A stretch of 64,000 nucleotides of DNA from Neobacillus sp. PS3-12 (GTDB lineage: Bacteria; Bacillota; Bacilli; Bacillales; Cytobacillaceae), in contig NZ_CP133268.1 in NCBI RefSeq assembly GCF_030915385.1, positions 5,120,001 to 5,184,000 on the forward strand. The letters run 5' to 3'. The notes beneath the pieces are model-generated. The model was not told where the DNA came from and did not search any database. It was given only the letters and a program-made list of their open reading frames with translations. The position numbers and the translations under genes are program-made. Shown here in pieces: positions 9,274 to 17,538 of this stretch. How positions within the stretch are numbered: the first letter of the stretch is position 1; the number at the start of each line of letters is the position of its first letter.

Positions 9274-9316
9274 AGGCTAACTCAAATGGTATTTGCCGTT
9301 TTGAATTAGCCTTATT
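9274..9316 (+). terminator. Terminator of the dehydrogenase gene
   Basis: AGGCTAACTCAAA pairs with TTTTGAATTAGCCT, a stem of about 13 bp with one mismatch and a 12-base loop. It is followed by TATTTTAC. Confidence 0.8.
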
Positions 9317-9381
9317 TTACTGCCAAAATAGTTGAACTAAAACCCGCTTTAAACGATCGTAGTTATCTGTAGAATTCTTTA

Positions 9382-9390
9382 TGTTATAAT
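9382..9390 (+). promoter_or_regulatory. Extended -10 promoter of the 9450 gene
   Basis: TGTTATAAT is a perfect extended -10 (TGnTATAAT) with no good -35 17 bases upstream. It lies 60 bases before the start codon. The rest of 9317-9449 shows nothing else recognisable. Confidence 0.5.
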
Positions 9391-9449
9391 GAAATAAATA
9401 ATTTACAGCTTTCATCGTATATGACTATGTAATAGGGGGTTCGTAAAAA

Positions 9450-10871
9450 ATGACTAACGAACGATTAATGCCAACTGAAATACTGATAAAAGACAAGAAG
9501 AAATCTGTCCATGGAACGGTTGTCCGTGCAGCGATCCAATCAACAAGTAAAGTCTTTCAAGTTAGAACTGCGGAAGCTGAGGACTATTACCTTGTTTATT
9601 TTAGAAAGTCATGTATCTTTGGAGATAAACTTGAAACGATTCCAGAAGATTCGTTTATTAGCAAGGTATTTCATGATGGCCTCGTAATTGAATCATCACA
9701 TCCGATTTTAGCAGCACTTATCCCCAACAAAATGGTTTCTATTCCAACCAGAAATAAATTATTTACGTATTTGCAAGCTCATTTTTCTCCTCAGGAAATT
9801 GCCTATATCGCTACCACGCTTGACTCATTCTTCGATAAACCTACTCTTGCAAAGTATATTGATCAAATATATTTTAATTACAAAAGAAATGGTCAATATA
9901 TGAAGGCATATCAAATATTGCAAATTTTAACTACGTTTACGCCACAATCAAATCCAGTAAAAGAACGGATGTCTTCTAGAGAATTTAATACCGCCCATGA
10001 TTTTTACCATTCCTCAGGTTTACCAGCTATTTTAAAAAAGGACCCTCTGTATGTTGAACTATATTGTTTCAACAATCGAATTAATCCCGATATTCGACTT
10101 ATTTTAGAAAAAATCTTAATGGCACAAGACTCATATGTTGAATTGATTTTGCTGTGGCTAGAAAAAGAAAAAGGATTAATAGATAGGGAAGAGTTTGAAA
10201 GCTATACAAAGATGGCTCTCAAAATTCTCTCTATTGAGCAGTGGATTCTTATTTTAAGCCATGAAAATATTAATCCATATCATGTGCTGCCAGAGGCGCA
10301 GAAAATGATTGAGAATATGATAGAATATGGCAGTTATGAAAAAGCAGCACTTTACTTGTTAAATTTTATGGATGATCTCCCAGATCATTATGATTCAATT
10401 CTGAAAGTAATATGGGAAAATGTAGGTGCAAAATTTGTGGAATCCCATTTGGATCGTTTTATTAAGGTACTCCAAAGGCAGGGGGATTCCGATAACCATA
10501 GACAATCGGAGGTCCAAGTTTACCAACTAATTGTAACCATGTTAAAGGAATATGACCTTAAAACTGTATTTGAAAAACTTCTGCCACTTCAAACAGCTTT
10601 ACCCCATTCATTGGTGTTACGTAAATTAGGTAAAATGGTTATTTTGCTTGAGGATCCTGACCGAATGATGGAGTTGGGGGATTATTATGCAGAGTTTGAA
10701 CAATTCGATCCTGCAATTGATTGCTATTCATGGGAGATGGAACTTAAACCGCAAGACCCTGATCCAGTTTGGAAAATTAGCAAGATGTATCAACAGAAAG
10801 GAATGGCATCTGAAGCTACTGCATACCAAAAAGTCTTTTCCCAACTAAAAGATATTCAAGAATCTATATAA
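9450..10871 (+). CDS. Uncharacterised protein with a C-terminal TPR-like region
   Basis: 473 residues, soluble, no signal peptide. Residues 1-75 look like a small beta-rich module. Residues 80 onward are almost entirely helical, and around 405-465 the pairs DRMMELGDYYAEFEQFDPAIDCY and PVWKISKMYQQKGMASEA (each cut short here) resemble tetratricopeptide repeats. I do not recognise the family and assign no function; a scaffold or interaction role is a guess from the repeats. ATG 9450 follows GGGGG at ten bases. It is flanked by terminators on both sides, so it is monocistronic. Confidence 0.75.
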   Translation: MTNERLMPTEILIKDKKKSVHGTVVRAAIQSTSKVFQVRTAEAEDYYLVYFRKSCIFGDKLETIPEDSFISKVFHDGLVIESSHPILAALIPNKMVSIPTRNKLFTYLQAHFSPQEIAYIATTLDSFFDKPTLAKYIDQIYFNYKRNGQYMKAYQILQILTTFTPQSNPVKERMSSREFNTAHDFYHSSGLPAILKKDPLYVELYCFNNRINPDIRLILEKILMAQDSYVELILLWLEKEKGLIDREEFESYTKMALKILSIEQWILILSHENINPYHVLPEAQKMIENMIEYGSYEKAALYLLNFMDDLPDHYDSILKVIWENVGAKFVESHLDRFIKVLQRQGDSDNHRQSEVQVYQLIVTMLKEYDLKTVFEKLLPLQTALPHSLVLRKLGKMVILLEDPDRMMELGDYYAEFEQFDPAIDCYSWEMELKPQDPDPVWKISKMYQQKGMASEATAYQKVFSQLKDIQESI

Positions 10872-10874
10872 TAC

Positions 10875-10905
10875 AAAAAGTGCAGGGATCTACTGCACTT
10901 TTTGT
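10875..10905 (+). terminator. Terminator of the 9450 gene
   Basis: A perfect 11-bp stem AAAAAGTGCAG / CTGCACTTTTT with a 7-base loop lies four bases after the stop codon. Confidence 0.92.
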
Positions 10906-10972
10906 TATTTTCTATAATTGGAATGTATAACAAGTGATAATTGACATGATTTTAAATATTCTAAAAAGTATG

Positions 10973-11001
10973 TTGACAAAAGACAAACTGTTCGATACTA
11001 T
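10973..11001 (+). promoter_or_regulatory. Sigma-A promoter of the iclR-mhpF-mhpE operon
   Basis: A consensus -35 TTGACA (10973-10978) is followed after 17 bases by TACTAT (10996-11001). A perfect TATAAT overlaps it at 20-base spacing. It lies 64 bases before the regulator start. Confidence 0.6.
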
Positions 11002-11023
11002 AATATCAGAGGTTGAAAATTTG

Positions 11024-11048
11024 CGAATAGCATTCGATAATGCCGAAT
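11024..11048 (+). promoter_or_regulatory. Overlapping inverted repeats, candidate IclR operator
   Basis: CGAAT-AGC-ATTCG (11024-11036) is perfect, and its right arm pairs again with a second CGAAT at 11044-11048 (ATTCG-N7-CGAAT). The three half-sites lie between the promoter and the regulator start, where binding would block transcription. Palindromes of this kind are typical of IclR-family sites; the link is inference. Confidence 0.5.
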
Positions 11049-11064
11049 GAGAAGAGGGGTTCAC

Positions 11065-11838
11065 ATGGCTGAGCGTTTGATTCAATCAGTTGAAAGGGCA
11101 GCCGATGTCCTGGAATTATTTTTAACTTCATCTTCAGATTTGAGTGTAAAAGAAATCAGTGAACAACTTTCTTTATCAAAAAGCACTGTCCATGGAATCA
11201 TCAAAACTTTGGAACACCGTAGCTACTTGGAGCAAAATCCAAATGATTTGAAGTACAAGCTTGGATTGAAATTATTTGAGCTGGGTATTGCTGTTGAAAA
11301 TCAAATTGATGTTGGAAGGATTGCCCGTCCAATCATTGAGACCCTTGTAGCGAAATTGAAGGAAACGGTTCATTTAGTTGTACTTCAGCGGGATGAAGTG
11401 ATCTACATTGAAAAGGTGGAAGGACCACAAACTTTAAGGATTTCCTCGCAGGTTGGTAAACGAGCTCCGATTCATTGTACAGGTGTTGGAAAGGCGATTC
11501 TTGCATTTCAAAATGAGGCTGAAATTGATAGGATTCTTTCAATGAGTCCTTTGGAACCGTACACAGAATTCACGCTGACCGATCAAGAGGAGATTAAGAA
11601 GCAATTAAAAACAATTCATCAACAGGGTTATTCTGTTGATGATGAAGAGATTGAAATAGGTCTCAGATGTGTGGCTGCACCAATATTCAATCATCAAGGA
11701 AAAGCAATTGCATCAGTAAGCTGTGCTGCACCAACCATGAGGCTTGAGGATGAACAGCTTTCTAAAGTAATTGAAGGAATTAAACAGGCGGCTGCCGAGA
11801 TTTCACGTTGCATGGGGTATAAAATCAAGTCTGCTTAA
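11065..11838 (+). CDS. IclR-family transcriptional regulator
   Basis: 257 residues. The N-terminal winged helix (about residues 5-70) has SVKEISEQLSLSKSTVHGII. The C-terminal effector domain (about 80-250) contains IHCTGVGKAILA and GYSVDDEEIEIGLRCVAAP, both diagnostic of the IclR effector fold. ATG 11047 is in frame, but ATG 11065 lies five bases after GAGGGG and begins MAERLIQSVERA, the usual start of this family. IclR proteins often control aromatic and small-acid catabolism. It is co-directional with acetaldehyde dehydrogenase and aldolase genes 64 bases downstream and probably regulates them. Confidence 0.92.
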   Translation: MAERLIQSVERAADVLELFLTSSSDLSVKEISEQLSLSKSTVHGIIKTLEHRSYLEQNPNDLKYKLGLKLFELGIAVENQIDVGRIARPIIETLVAKLKETVHLVVLQRDEVIYIEKVEGPQTLRISSQVGKRAPIHCTGVGKAILAFQNEAEIDRILSMSPLEPYTEFTLTDQEEIKKQLKTIHQQGYSVDDEEIEIGLRCVAAPIFNHQGKAIASVSCAAPTMRLEDEQLSKVIEGIKQAAAEISRCMGYKIKSA

Positions 11839-11902
11839 ACACAGGCTAAGATTTCACTAATAAATAAAATAGTAACCAAAGGGAATGAGGAGGAGAATTA
11901 TC

Positions 11903-12787
11903 TTGGCAAAATTAAAAGCAGCTATTATTGGCTCAGGTAATATTGGGACAGACCTTATGGTCAAATTAGGAAGATCAGAATACTTAGAATTAACTGCGGT
12001 GATCGGGATTGACCCTGAATCAGACGGCCTGCGTCGTGCAAGAGAAGCAGGTTATGCGGGTGTAGACACAGGAATCGACGGTTTCCTTGCAGATCCAAGT
12101 TTAGAAGCAGATGTCATTTTTGATGCTACTTCGGCTAAAGCTCATATTTATAACAACAAAGTATGTCAAGAACGCGGAATTAAAATGATCGATTTAACAC
12201 CAGCAGCTGTAGGACCATACGTATCTCCAGCAGTAAACATTGGAGAGCATTTAACTAAAAGTAATATTAATATGATTACTTGCGGCGGACAAGCTACTAT
12301 TCCAATGGTTCATGCTATTAACCGCGTAGCTAATGTTGTTTACGGTGAAATTGTTGCTACGATCTCAAGTAAAAGTGCTGGTCCTGGTACCCGTGCTAAT
12401 ATCGATGAATTTACTGAAACAACATCAAAAGCAATTGAAGTAGTTGGCGGCGCTGACAAAGGTAAAGCAATCATTATCTTAAATCCTGCTGAACCTCCAA
12501 TCATGATGCGTAATACTGTATATGCACTTGTTGAAGAAGGAAAAATGAATGAACAAGCAATTCGTGAATCCATTGCAGAAATGGAAAAAACAGTTCAATC
12601 TTACGTTCCTGGTTACCATTTACGTACTGAACCTATTTTTGATGGCAATAAAGTAACTGTTCTTCTTGAAGTAGAAGGTGCAGGGGACTACTTACCTAAG
12701 TATTCTGGAAACCTTGATATTATGACATCCGCTGCTGTTCGTGTTGCAGAAGAGTTTGCAAAAAACGTAACGAAAGAAACAGTTTGA
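11903..12787 (+). CDS. mhpF: Acetaldehyde dehydrogenase (acylating)
   Basis: 294 residues, cytoplasmic. It converts acetaldehyde, CoA and NAD to acetyl-CoA as the last step of meta-cleavage pathways (MhpF/DmpF/BphJ). The NAD-binding start is AAIIGSGNIGTDLM. The catalytic Cys lies in TCGGQATIPMVHA (C127 by this start), and AVNIGEH and KSAGPGTR are family-typical. The frame opens at ATG 11885, but this ATG forms part of the AGGAGGAG ribosome site itself; TTG 11903, seven bases downstream, is the likely start. It forms a channelling complex with the aldolase encoded next, 25 bases away. Confidence 0.95.
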   Translation: MAKLKAAIIGSGNIGTDLMVKLGRSEYLELTAVIGIDPESDGLRRAREAGYAGVDTGIDGFLADPSLEADVIFDATSAKAHIYNNKVCQERGIKMIDLTPAAVGPYVSPAVNIGEHLTKSNINMITCGGQATIPMVHAINRVANVVYGEIVATISSKSAGPGTRANIDEFTETTSKAIEVVGGADKGKAIIILNPAEPPIMMRNTVYALVEEGKMNEQAIRESIAEMEKTVQSYVPGYHLRTEPIFDGNKVTVLLEVEGAGDYLPKYSGNLDIMTSAAVRVAEEFAKNVTKETV

Positions 12788-12812
12788 GCTGGAGAAAGGG
12801 GAAAAAATAATC

Positions 12813-13841
12813 ATGACAACCAAAAGAGATATTTTAATAACTGAAGTAGCTTTACGTGATGGAAGCCACGCTGTTAGACATCAATATACTGTAGACCAAG
12901 TAGTAAGTGTAACAAAAGCATTAGCTGATGCCAATGTTCCTTATATCGAAGTCACACATGGTGATGGTTTAGCCGGATCATCTTTACAATATGGTTTATC
13001 AAAAGTAAACGAAATGGAATTAATCGAAGCTGCAGCATCTGTTGCCGGAAATTCAAAAATTGCTGTACTTTTATTACCAGGAATCGGTACGCTTACTGAA
13101 TTAAAAGAAGCTGCCAGCCTAGGGGCAAAAATGGTTCGTGTTGCTACACATGTAACAGAAGCCGATGTTTCTCCACAACATATCTCATTGGGAAAAGAAT
13201 TAGGAATGGAAGCAGTTGGATTCCTTATGATGGCTCATATGGCTCCTATTGGAAAATTAGTGGAGCAAGCTAAATTAATGGAAAGCTATGGAGCAGATAT
13301 TGTTTATGTTACGGACTCTGCAGGATATTTACTTCCTGACCAAGTAACAGAGCGAATTAATGCATTAAAACAAGAACTTCAATGTGAAATTGGTTTCCAT
13401 GGCCACAATAACTTATCTATGGCAATGGCTAACTCGATTGCAGCCATTAAAGCTGGCGCAACTCGCATTGACGGAAGTGTTCGCTGCTTCGGTGCGGGTG
13501 CAGGTAATACACAAACTGAAGCACTTGTAGCTGTTTGTGAACGTATGGGCATTAAAACAGGTATCGATTTATACAAAATTGAAGATGTAGCAGAGGATAT
13601 TGTAGCACCACTTCTACCGGTAACACCAACGATTACAAGAGAAGCAATCACACTTGGCTATGCAGGGGTATACTCAACATTCGCATACCATGCAAAACGT
13701 GCAGGTAAACAATTTGGAATCGATGCTCGTGATATCTTAATCGAATTAGCAAAACGTCAGGTAGTCGGCGGCCAGGAAGATATGATTATTGATGTAGCTG
13801 CAGAACTTGCAAAAGCAAAAGGTGCAGTAGCTGCAAAATAA
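12813..13841 (+). CDS. mhpE: 4-hydroxy-2-oxovalerate aldolase
   Basis: 342 residues, cytoplasmic. A divalent-metal class II aldolase that cleaves 4-hydroxy-2-oxovalerate into pyruvate and acetaldehyde, passing acetaldehyde directly to MhpF. The TIM-barrel start ITEVALRDGSHAVRHQYT carries the conserved R-D pair, and the metal ligands appear in GFHGHNNLSMA. Length matches DmpG/BphI (about 340). ATG 12813 follows AAAGGGG at ten bases. It is the last gene of the iclR-mhpF-mhpE unit. The hydratase that normally supplies its substrate (MhpD) is not in this operon. Confidence 0.95.
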   Translation: MTTKRDILITEVALRDGSHAVRHQYTVDQVVSVTKALADANVPYIEVTHGDGLAGSSLQYGLSKVNEMELIEAAASVAGNSKIAVLLLPGIGTLTELKEAASLGAKMVRVATHVTEADVSPQHISLGKELGMEAVGFLMMAHMAPIGKLVEQAKLMESYGADIVYVTDSAGYLLPDQVTERINALKQELQCEIGFHGHNNLSMAMANSIAAIKAGATRIDGSVRCFGAGAGNTQTEALVAVCERMGIKTGIDLYKIEDVAEDIVAPLLPVTPTITREAITLGYAGVYSTFAYHAKRAGKQFGIDARDILIELAKRQVVGGQEDMIIDVAAELAKAKGAVAAK

Positions 13842-13896
13842 TTGAACCAAATCTATGAAGTTGAGAATTTAACATCTTTACCACACTATATATCAT

Positions 13897-13929
13897 GGTG
13901 AGACAGCCTCAGGGCTTCTCACCTTTTTT
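13897..13929 (+). terminator. Terminator after mhpE
   Basis: GGTGAGA-C-AGCC pairs with GGCT-TCTCACC (11 bp with one bulged base, loop TCAG), followed by TTTTTTT. It separates the lower-pathway operon from the next regulator. Confidence 0.93.
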
Positions 13930-13988
13930 AATAAACAATGTTTTCGTTAAAGTTAGCTTTAAGGTAGAATAATAATAGATAGCAATGA

Positions 13989-14016
13989 TTGCGCTTACAT
14001 CAAAAATTAGTATACT
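13989..14016 (+). promoter_or_regulatory. Promoter of the V4R/PucR regulator
   Basis: TTGCGC (13989-13994), 16 bases, then TATACT (14011-14016). It lies 46 bases before the start codon. Confidence 0.45.
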
Positions 14017-14061
14017 TAGAAATTTTTATATTATTAATATACGTAATTAGGGTGAGTATAG

Positions 14062-15936
14062 ATGAAGATTAAGATTTCCGAAGATAGTTATAAGGCTAGG
14101 ACTAATGATAGTGATCGTAAGCTTTTGGCCTCTGCATCTGCTTTTGGAATTCTCCGTCAGCAGTTGGCTGAGTATATTGGAATAGAGAGAATTAAGGCGT
14201 TCTTGTTTCATTTTGGCTGGCAAATGGGTGCAGCTGATGCACATGAAGCAATGAAAACAGATGCCTCACTTGAATATTTAATAAAGCAGGGGCCCATTTT
14301 CCATATTACCAACGGTCATATCAGCGGGATGAAGCATGATTGTGAGGTAAAACTCGATGAGCAGAAAAATATTGTAACCATTTTAGGAAAAGGCATTTGG
14401 GTTGATTCCTATGAAGCTGCTCAGCATATAAAATTACATGGCATTTCAAAATATCCGGTTTGTCATACGCTTACCGGATATGCGAGCGGCTATATGTCTA
14501 CAATTAGCGGACAGTCCTTGCTTGCCAAAGAATTGACATGTGTCGGTATGGGAGATCATGTGTGCAGTTGGGAAGTAAAGCCGCAAGAAGAATGGGAAAA
14601 GGAGAATGGATTAGCTTCTTATAATGAAATACCGATCGTAAAGGAATTAGAATACACATATGAGCAATTGCTTGAACAACAAAATTTTGTAACCAGATTA
14701 GCCAGTTTTCAAAAGAAATTAACCGAAGAGGTATCAAATGGAAGTAATTTACAAGAGATTGCAGACTTAGTGTATGATAATGTAAAAATTCCTATTTTAA
14801 TTGAGGATATTGACCATCGGACGATTTCGTATTCTGGTATATCGGAAGAAAAATACCTCGAACTGAAAAAAGACATGGAAAACTATATTAATGAAAATGC
14901 TTCAATGAAATTTTTTCAAAGAAAAGAAAAACAAAGATTGCCGTTTCGCAAAAAAACAGTTAAAACAACCATTCAAGAGCGGCTGATCACACCGATACTT
15001 GTCCAAAAAGAGCTAATTGGGTACTGTGAATTTATTTATCAAGATTTACAATGTGGCCAGCATGAAGAAGATTATTTATTTTTGGATCGATTCGCTAATG
15101 CTGCTTCACTTATTCTTTTAAATGAAAAAACCAGCTTTACTTCGTTTGAAAGAATGAAAGGAAGTTTTCTTGAACAAATCCTGGATGGTCGATTACCAAT
15201 AAACGAAATTACAAAACGAGGGAAATATACGGGATTAGACTTGGGATTGCCCTATTATATTACGGTCATGGAGTATAAGAGGACGGAAAGTACAATAGAG
15301 GAAGAATTTCTTTTACATGAGCAAATTTTTGAGTCAACCTTTCACTATTTTAATGAAATGAAACACAATGTCCTGGTAAGTCAACGAGATGGCAAAATGA
15401 TTTTATTTATAACAAATGAGACTTTTAAAAATAAAACAATTATCAGTCTAATAGAAGATTATCGTAATTATATGGTGCTAAAATATCCTAATAATCAATT
15501 TAAATTTGGAATTAGCAATTTAGGTGTGGATATTACCAGCGCCTCTAAAAATTATGAGGAAGCTATTATTGCCTTACGTTTAACGATTGGGAAGGAAATT
15601 GTTCCATTCAAAACATTGGGAATTGTTGGCGTGCTAATCAATTCAAACAATATAAACGGGATTAGAATGATTGCGGAGCAGGAACTAGGCCCATTATATA
15701 ATACAGGTGATCTCAAAACAGTTGAACTCCTTAAAACCTTATACATTTTCCTGTTAAATGGAGGAAAATTAGAGCAAACCATGAATGATCTTGCATTATC
15801 GATGAGCGGACTCCGACATAGAATCAAAAAGATTGAAAGTTTGCTGGAAAAAGATTTACGAGATCCAAACGAAAGTCACCAATTAATCTTGATTATCAAG
15901 TCATTAATTGCTTTGGGAGAACTGAATATTGAATAA
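14062..15936 (+). CDS. Aromatic-responsive regulator: XylR-N/V4R sensor fused to a PucR-type HTH
   Basis: 624 residues in three parts. Residues 1-175 are an XylR-N plus V4R sensor, as in the phenol sensors DmpR and MopR. The zinc ligands of MopR (C155, E178, C181, C189, as I recall) are matched in exact spacing by C134, E157, C160 and C168. W113 and H86 fall at or next to the places of its phenol-binding W134 and H106. Residues about 200-360 look like a GAF-type region, and residues about 365-624 are a PucR/CdaR-type part ending in the helix-turn-helix TMNDLALSMSGLRHRIKKIE. There is no AAA+ domain, so unlike DmpR it should act with sigma-A rather than sigma-54. ATG 14062 follows AGGGTGAG. It lies directly upstream of the monooxygenase operon. 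Confidence 0.85.
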   Translation: MKIKISEDSYKARTNDSDRKLLASASAFGILRQQLAEYIGIERIKAFLFHFGWQMGAADAHEAMKTDASLEYLIKQGPIFHITNGHISGMKHDCEVKLDEQKNIVTILGKGIWVDSYEAAQHIKLHGISKYPVCHTLTGYASGYMSTISGQSLLAKELTCVGMGDHVCSWEVKPQEEWEKENGLASYNEIPIVKELEYTYEQLLEQQNFVTRLASFQKKLTEEVSNGSNLQEIADLVYDNVKIPILIEDIDHRTISYSGISEEKYLELKKDMENYINENASMKFFQRKEKQRLPFRKKTVKTTIQERLITPILVQKELIGYCEFIYQDLQCGQHEEDYLFLDRFANAASLILLNEKTSFTSFERMKGSFLEQILDGRLPINEITKRGKYTGLDLGLPYYITVMEYKRTESTIEEEFLLHEQIFESTFHYFNEMKHNVLVSQRDGKMILFITNETFKNKTIISLIEDYRNYMVLKYPNNQFKFGISNLGVDITSASKNYEEAIIALRLTIGKEIVPFKTLGIVGVLINSNNINGIRMIAEQELGPLYNTGDLKTVELLKTLYIFLLNGGKLEQTMNDLALSMSGLRHRIKKIESLLEKDLRDPNESHQLILIIKSLIALGELNIE

Positions 15937-15943
15937 AAATTTG

Positions 15944-15975
15944 AACCTCTAGTCTTCATGGCTGGAGTTTTTTAT
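15944..15975 (+). terminator. Terminator after the V4R/PucR regulator
   Basis: AACCTCTAGTC pairs with GGCTGGAGTT through several wobble pairs, followed by TTTTTTATTT, eight bases after the stop. Confidence 0.65.
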
Positions 15976-16043
15976 TTATGAAAACAAGTTCACAAAATGG
16001 ACAATATTTAGCGATAAATAAATAAAATATGAACATTTTTTGT

Positions 16044-16079
16044 TCTAGTCTGAAAATTAAAAACAAACTAGACTATAAG
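16044..16079 (+). promoter_or_regulatory. Promoter and candidate activator site of the upper aromatic operon
   Basis: TATAAG (16074-16079) is a plausible -10, but the -35 position reads only TGAAAA, as expected for an activator-dependent promoter. An inverted repeat TCTAGT (16044-16049) / ACTAGA (16067-16072), 17 bases apart, brackets the -35 region and is the best candidate site for the upstream regulator. The leader is about 140 bases. No sigma-54 -24/-12 pair is present. Confidence 0.4.
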
Positions 16080-16226
16080 TAGGTGATAAGTAATATAAGC
16101 AAGTGATTTAAGTGGTTAATGAAAGCGTTGCCAAATATTATTCAAAATGACTGGCCTAATGATGTGATTTTGCTGGAAAAACTAATTGAAAAGAATAATT
16201 AAAATTATCAAAAAGAGGGTGTAAAC

Positions 16227-17429
16227 ATGGGAAACTATACAGTAACAGAAGAAATGGTAACGATTGAGCAGTTAGTAGCTGCTGCTGAAAAGATTGGTCA
16301 ACTCGCCGAAAAAGAGGCCCAAGAAGCAGAAAAAAATGCAACCATTTCAGAAAATGTTGTCAATCTCATTAAAGAAACAAAAATAAACAAAATTATGCTA
16401 CCAAAGGAATATGGCGGACCGCAAATCGACTTGAAAGGATTTGCACAGATTGTTCGCAAGGTTGCGAATTACAATATTTCAGCTGCCTGGCTTACTTATC
16501 TTTACCCGCTCCATAATATTCTGCCAGCATACCTGCCGAAAAAAGGAAGAGATGAGATCATCAATCAAGGCGGCTTGATCGTTGACGTATTCGCTGCAGT
16601 TGGCAAGGCAGAAAAGGACGGCGACGGATACCGAATTAATGGAACATGGAATTTTGCAAGCGGTGTTTTATATAGTGATTGGATAGGTCTTGGAGTTACA
16701 GTCCAATTTCCCGATCGGGACAAGCCAGAAGTTTGCTTGCCAATGCTAAAAACATCAGAAGTTCAAATTGTGAAAAACTGGGATACATTTGGCCTGCGGG
16801 GTAGCGGAAGCAACCAGGTTATTGTTGATAATGTCTATGTTCCAATGGAGCGGATGTTGCGACTAGAAGCTGCTGATATCACTGGGCTGCCACCTGAAGC
16901 AGTAATCAATTCAGAAGCAGAGTATGATAAGGAATATCCATTCTATCATGTACCATTTTACCCTACCTTCTATTTGGGCTTCCCAAATATGGCAATTGGC
17001 GGTGCAGAAAGAATACTGGAAGAATTTAAAAAACTTACGGAAAAACGTGTCCGTTTAATGGATGGAATGCGTGAAAGTGAATCCCCTCGGAGCCAAAGGG
17101 TACTAGCTGAAATGACGGCGGATTTCCATGTTGCGGATGCGCTGATGGATAAATATATTACGTTACTCGAAAACTATGAAAAAGATGGCCGTAAAACAGA
17201 ACGTTCGGAGTTCTTTGCCATTCGTACGAAAATAATAAAGATATGTGTAGACATCGCAGTAAGAGCATTGCTTACACTTGGAGGAGGGGCACTTTACAAA
17301 GGCGGCCCAATGGAGTTGTTCTTAAGAGATATTATCGGTGTTGCCACACACAAAACATCTTTATATGAGGATTCTGTAGCAGCCTATGGCCAAGATTTAT
17401 TTGGTTTTGATAGCGGTGTTAGAGGATAA
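16227..17429 (+). CDS. Two-component flavin monooxygenase, oxygenase subunit (HsaA/HpaH group-D type)
   Basis: 400 residues with the acyl-CoA dehydrogenase fold used by group D flavin monooxygenases (HsaA, 4-hydroxyphenylacetate 3-hydroxylase C2, DszC). Visible family segments are LPKEYGGPQIDLKGF, the flavin-side WNFASGVLYSDWIGLG, and NWDTFGLRGSGSNQVIVDNVYVP (cut here). These enzymes use reduced flavin from a partner reductase to ortho-hydroxylate phenols to catechols in the cytoplasm. Here the reductase is the next gene and a ring-cleavage dioxygenase follows, so hydroxylation of a monophenol is likely. The substrate is unknown. ATG 16227 follows GAGGGTG. Confidence 0.88.
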   Translation: MGNYTVTEEMVTIEQLVAAAEKIGQLAEKEAQEAEKNATISENVVNLIKETKINKIMLPKEYGGPQIDLKGFAQIVRKVANYNISAAWLTYLYPLHNILPAYLPKKGRDEIINQGGLIVDVFAAVGKAEKDGDGYRINGTWNFASGVLYSDWIGLGVTVQFPDRDKPEVCLPMLKTSEVQIVKNWDTFGLRGSGSNQVIVDNVYVPMERMLRLEAADITGLPPEAVINSEAEYDKEYPFYHVPFYPTFYLGFPNMAIGGAERILEEFKKLTEKRVRLMDGMRESESPRSQRVLAEMTADFHVADALMDKYITLLENYEKDGRKTERSEFFAIRTKIIKICVDIAVRALLTLGGGALYKGGPMELFLRDIIGVATHKTSLYEDSVAAYGQDLFGFDSGVRG

Positions 17430-17461
17430 GTGATTCTTTTTTCAAGAATTTGAGAAAAACA

Positions 17462-17498
17462 GAGGAGACAGCTTTTTCTCATAATCAAGCTGTCCCTC
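17462..17498 (+). other. Intercistronic hairpin between oxygenase and reductase genes
   Basis: GAGG-A-GACAGCTT pairs with AAGCTGTC-CCTC (12 bp, one bulged A, 12-base loop). There is no T run after it, so it is not an intrinsic terminator. It may stabilise the upstream mRNA and set a high oxygenase-to-reductase ratio. Confidence 0.6.
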
Positions 17499-17538
17499 GA
17501 AAAATGATAGAGTCCCAGATTACCAGGAGGTTTCAACA

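Noticed and set aside
16119..16202. A 27-codon frame (MKALPNIIQNDWPND...) ahead of the monooxygenase gene
   Set aside because: No usable ribosome site and no recognisable features; it lies in the leader and could be chance, so it is not listed as a gene.
16020..16226. Sigma-54 promoter for the aromatic operon
   Set aside because: No GG-N10-GC type -24/-12 pair, and the regulator lacks the AAA+ domain required for sigma-54 activation.
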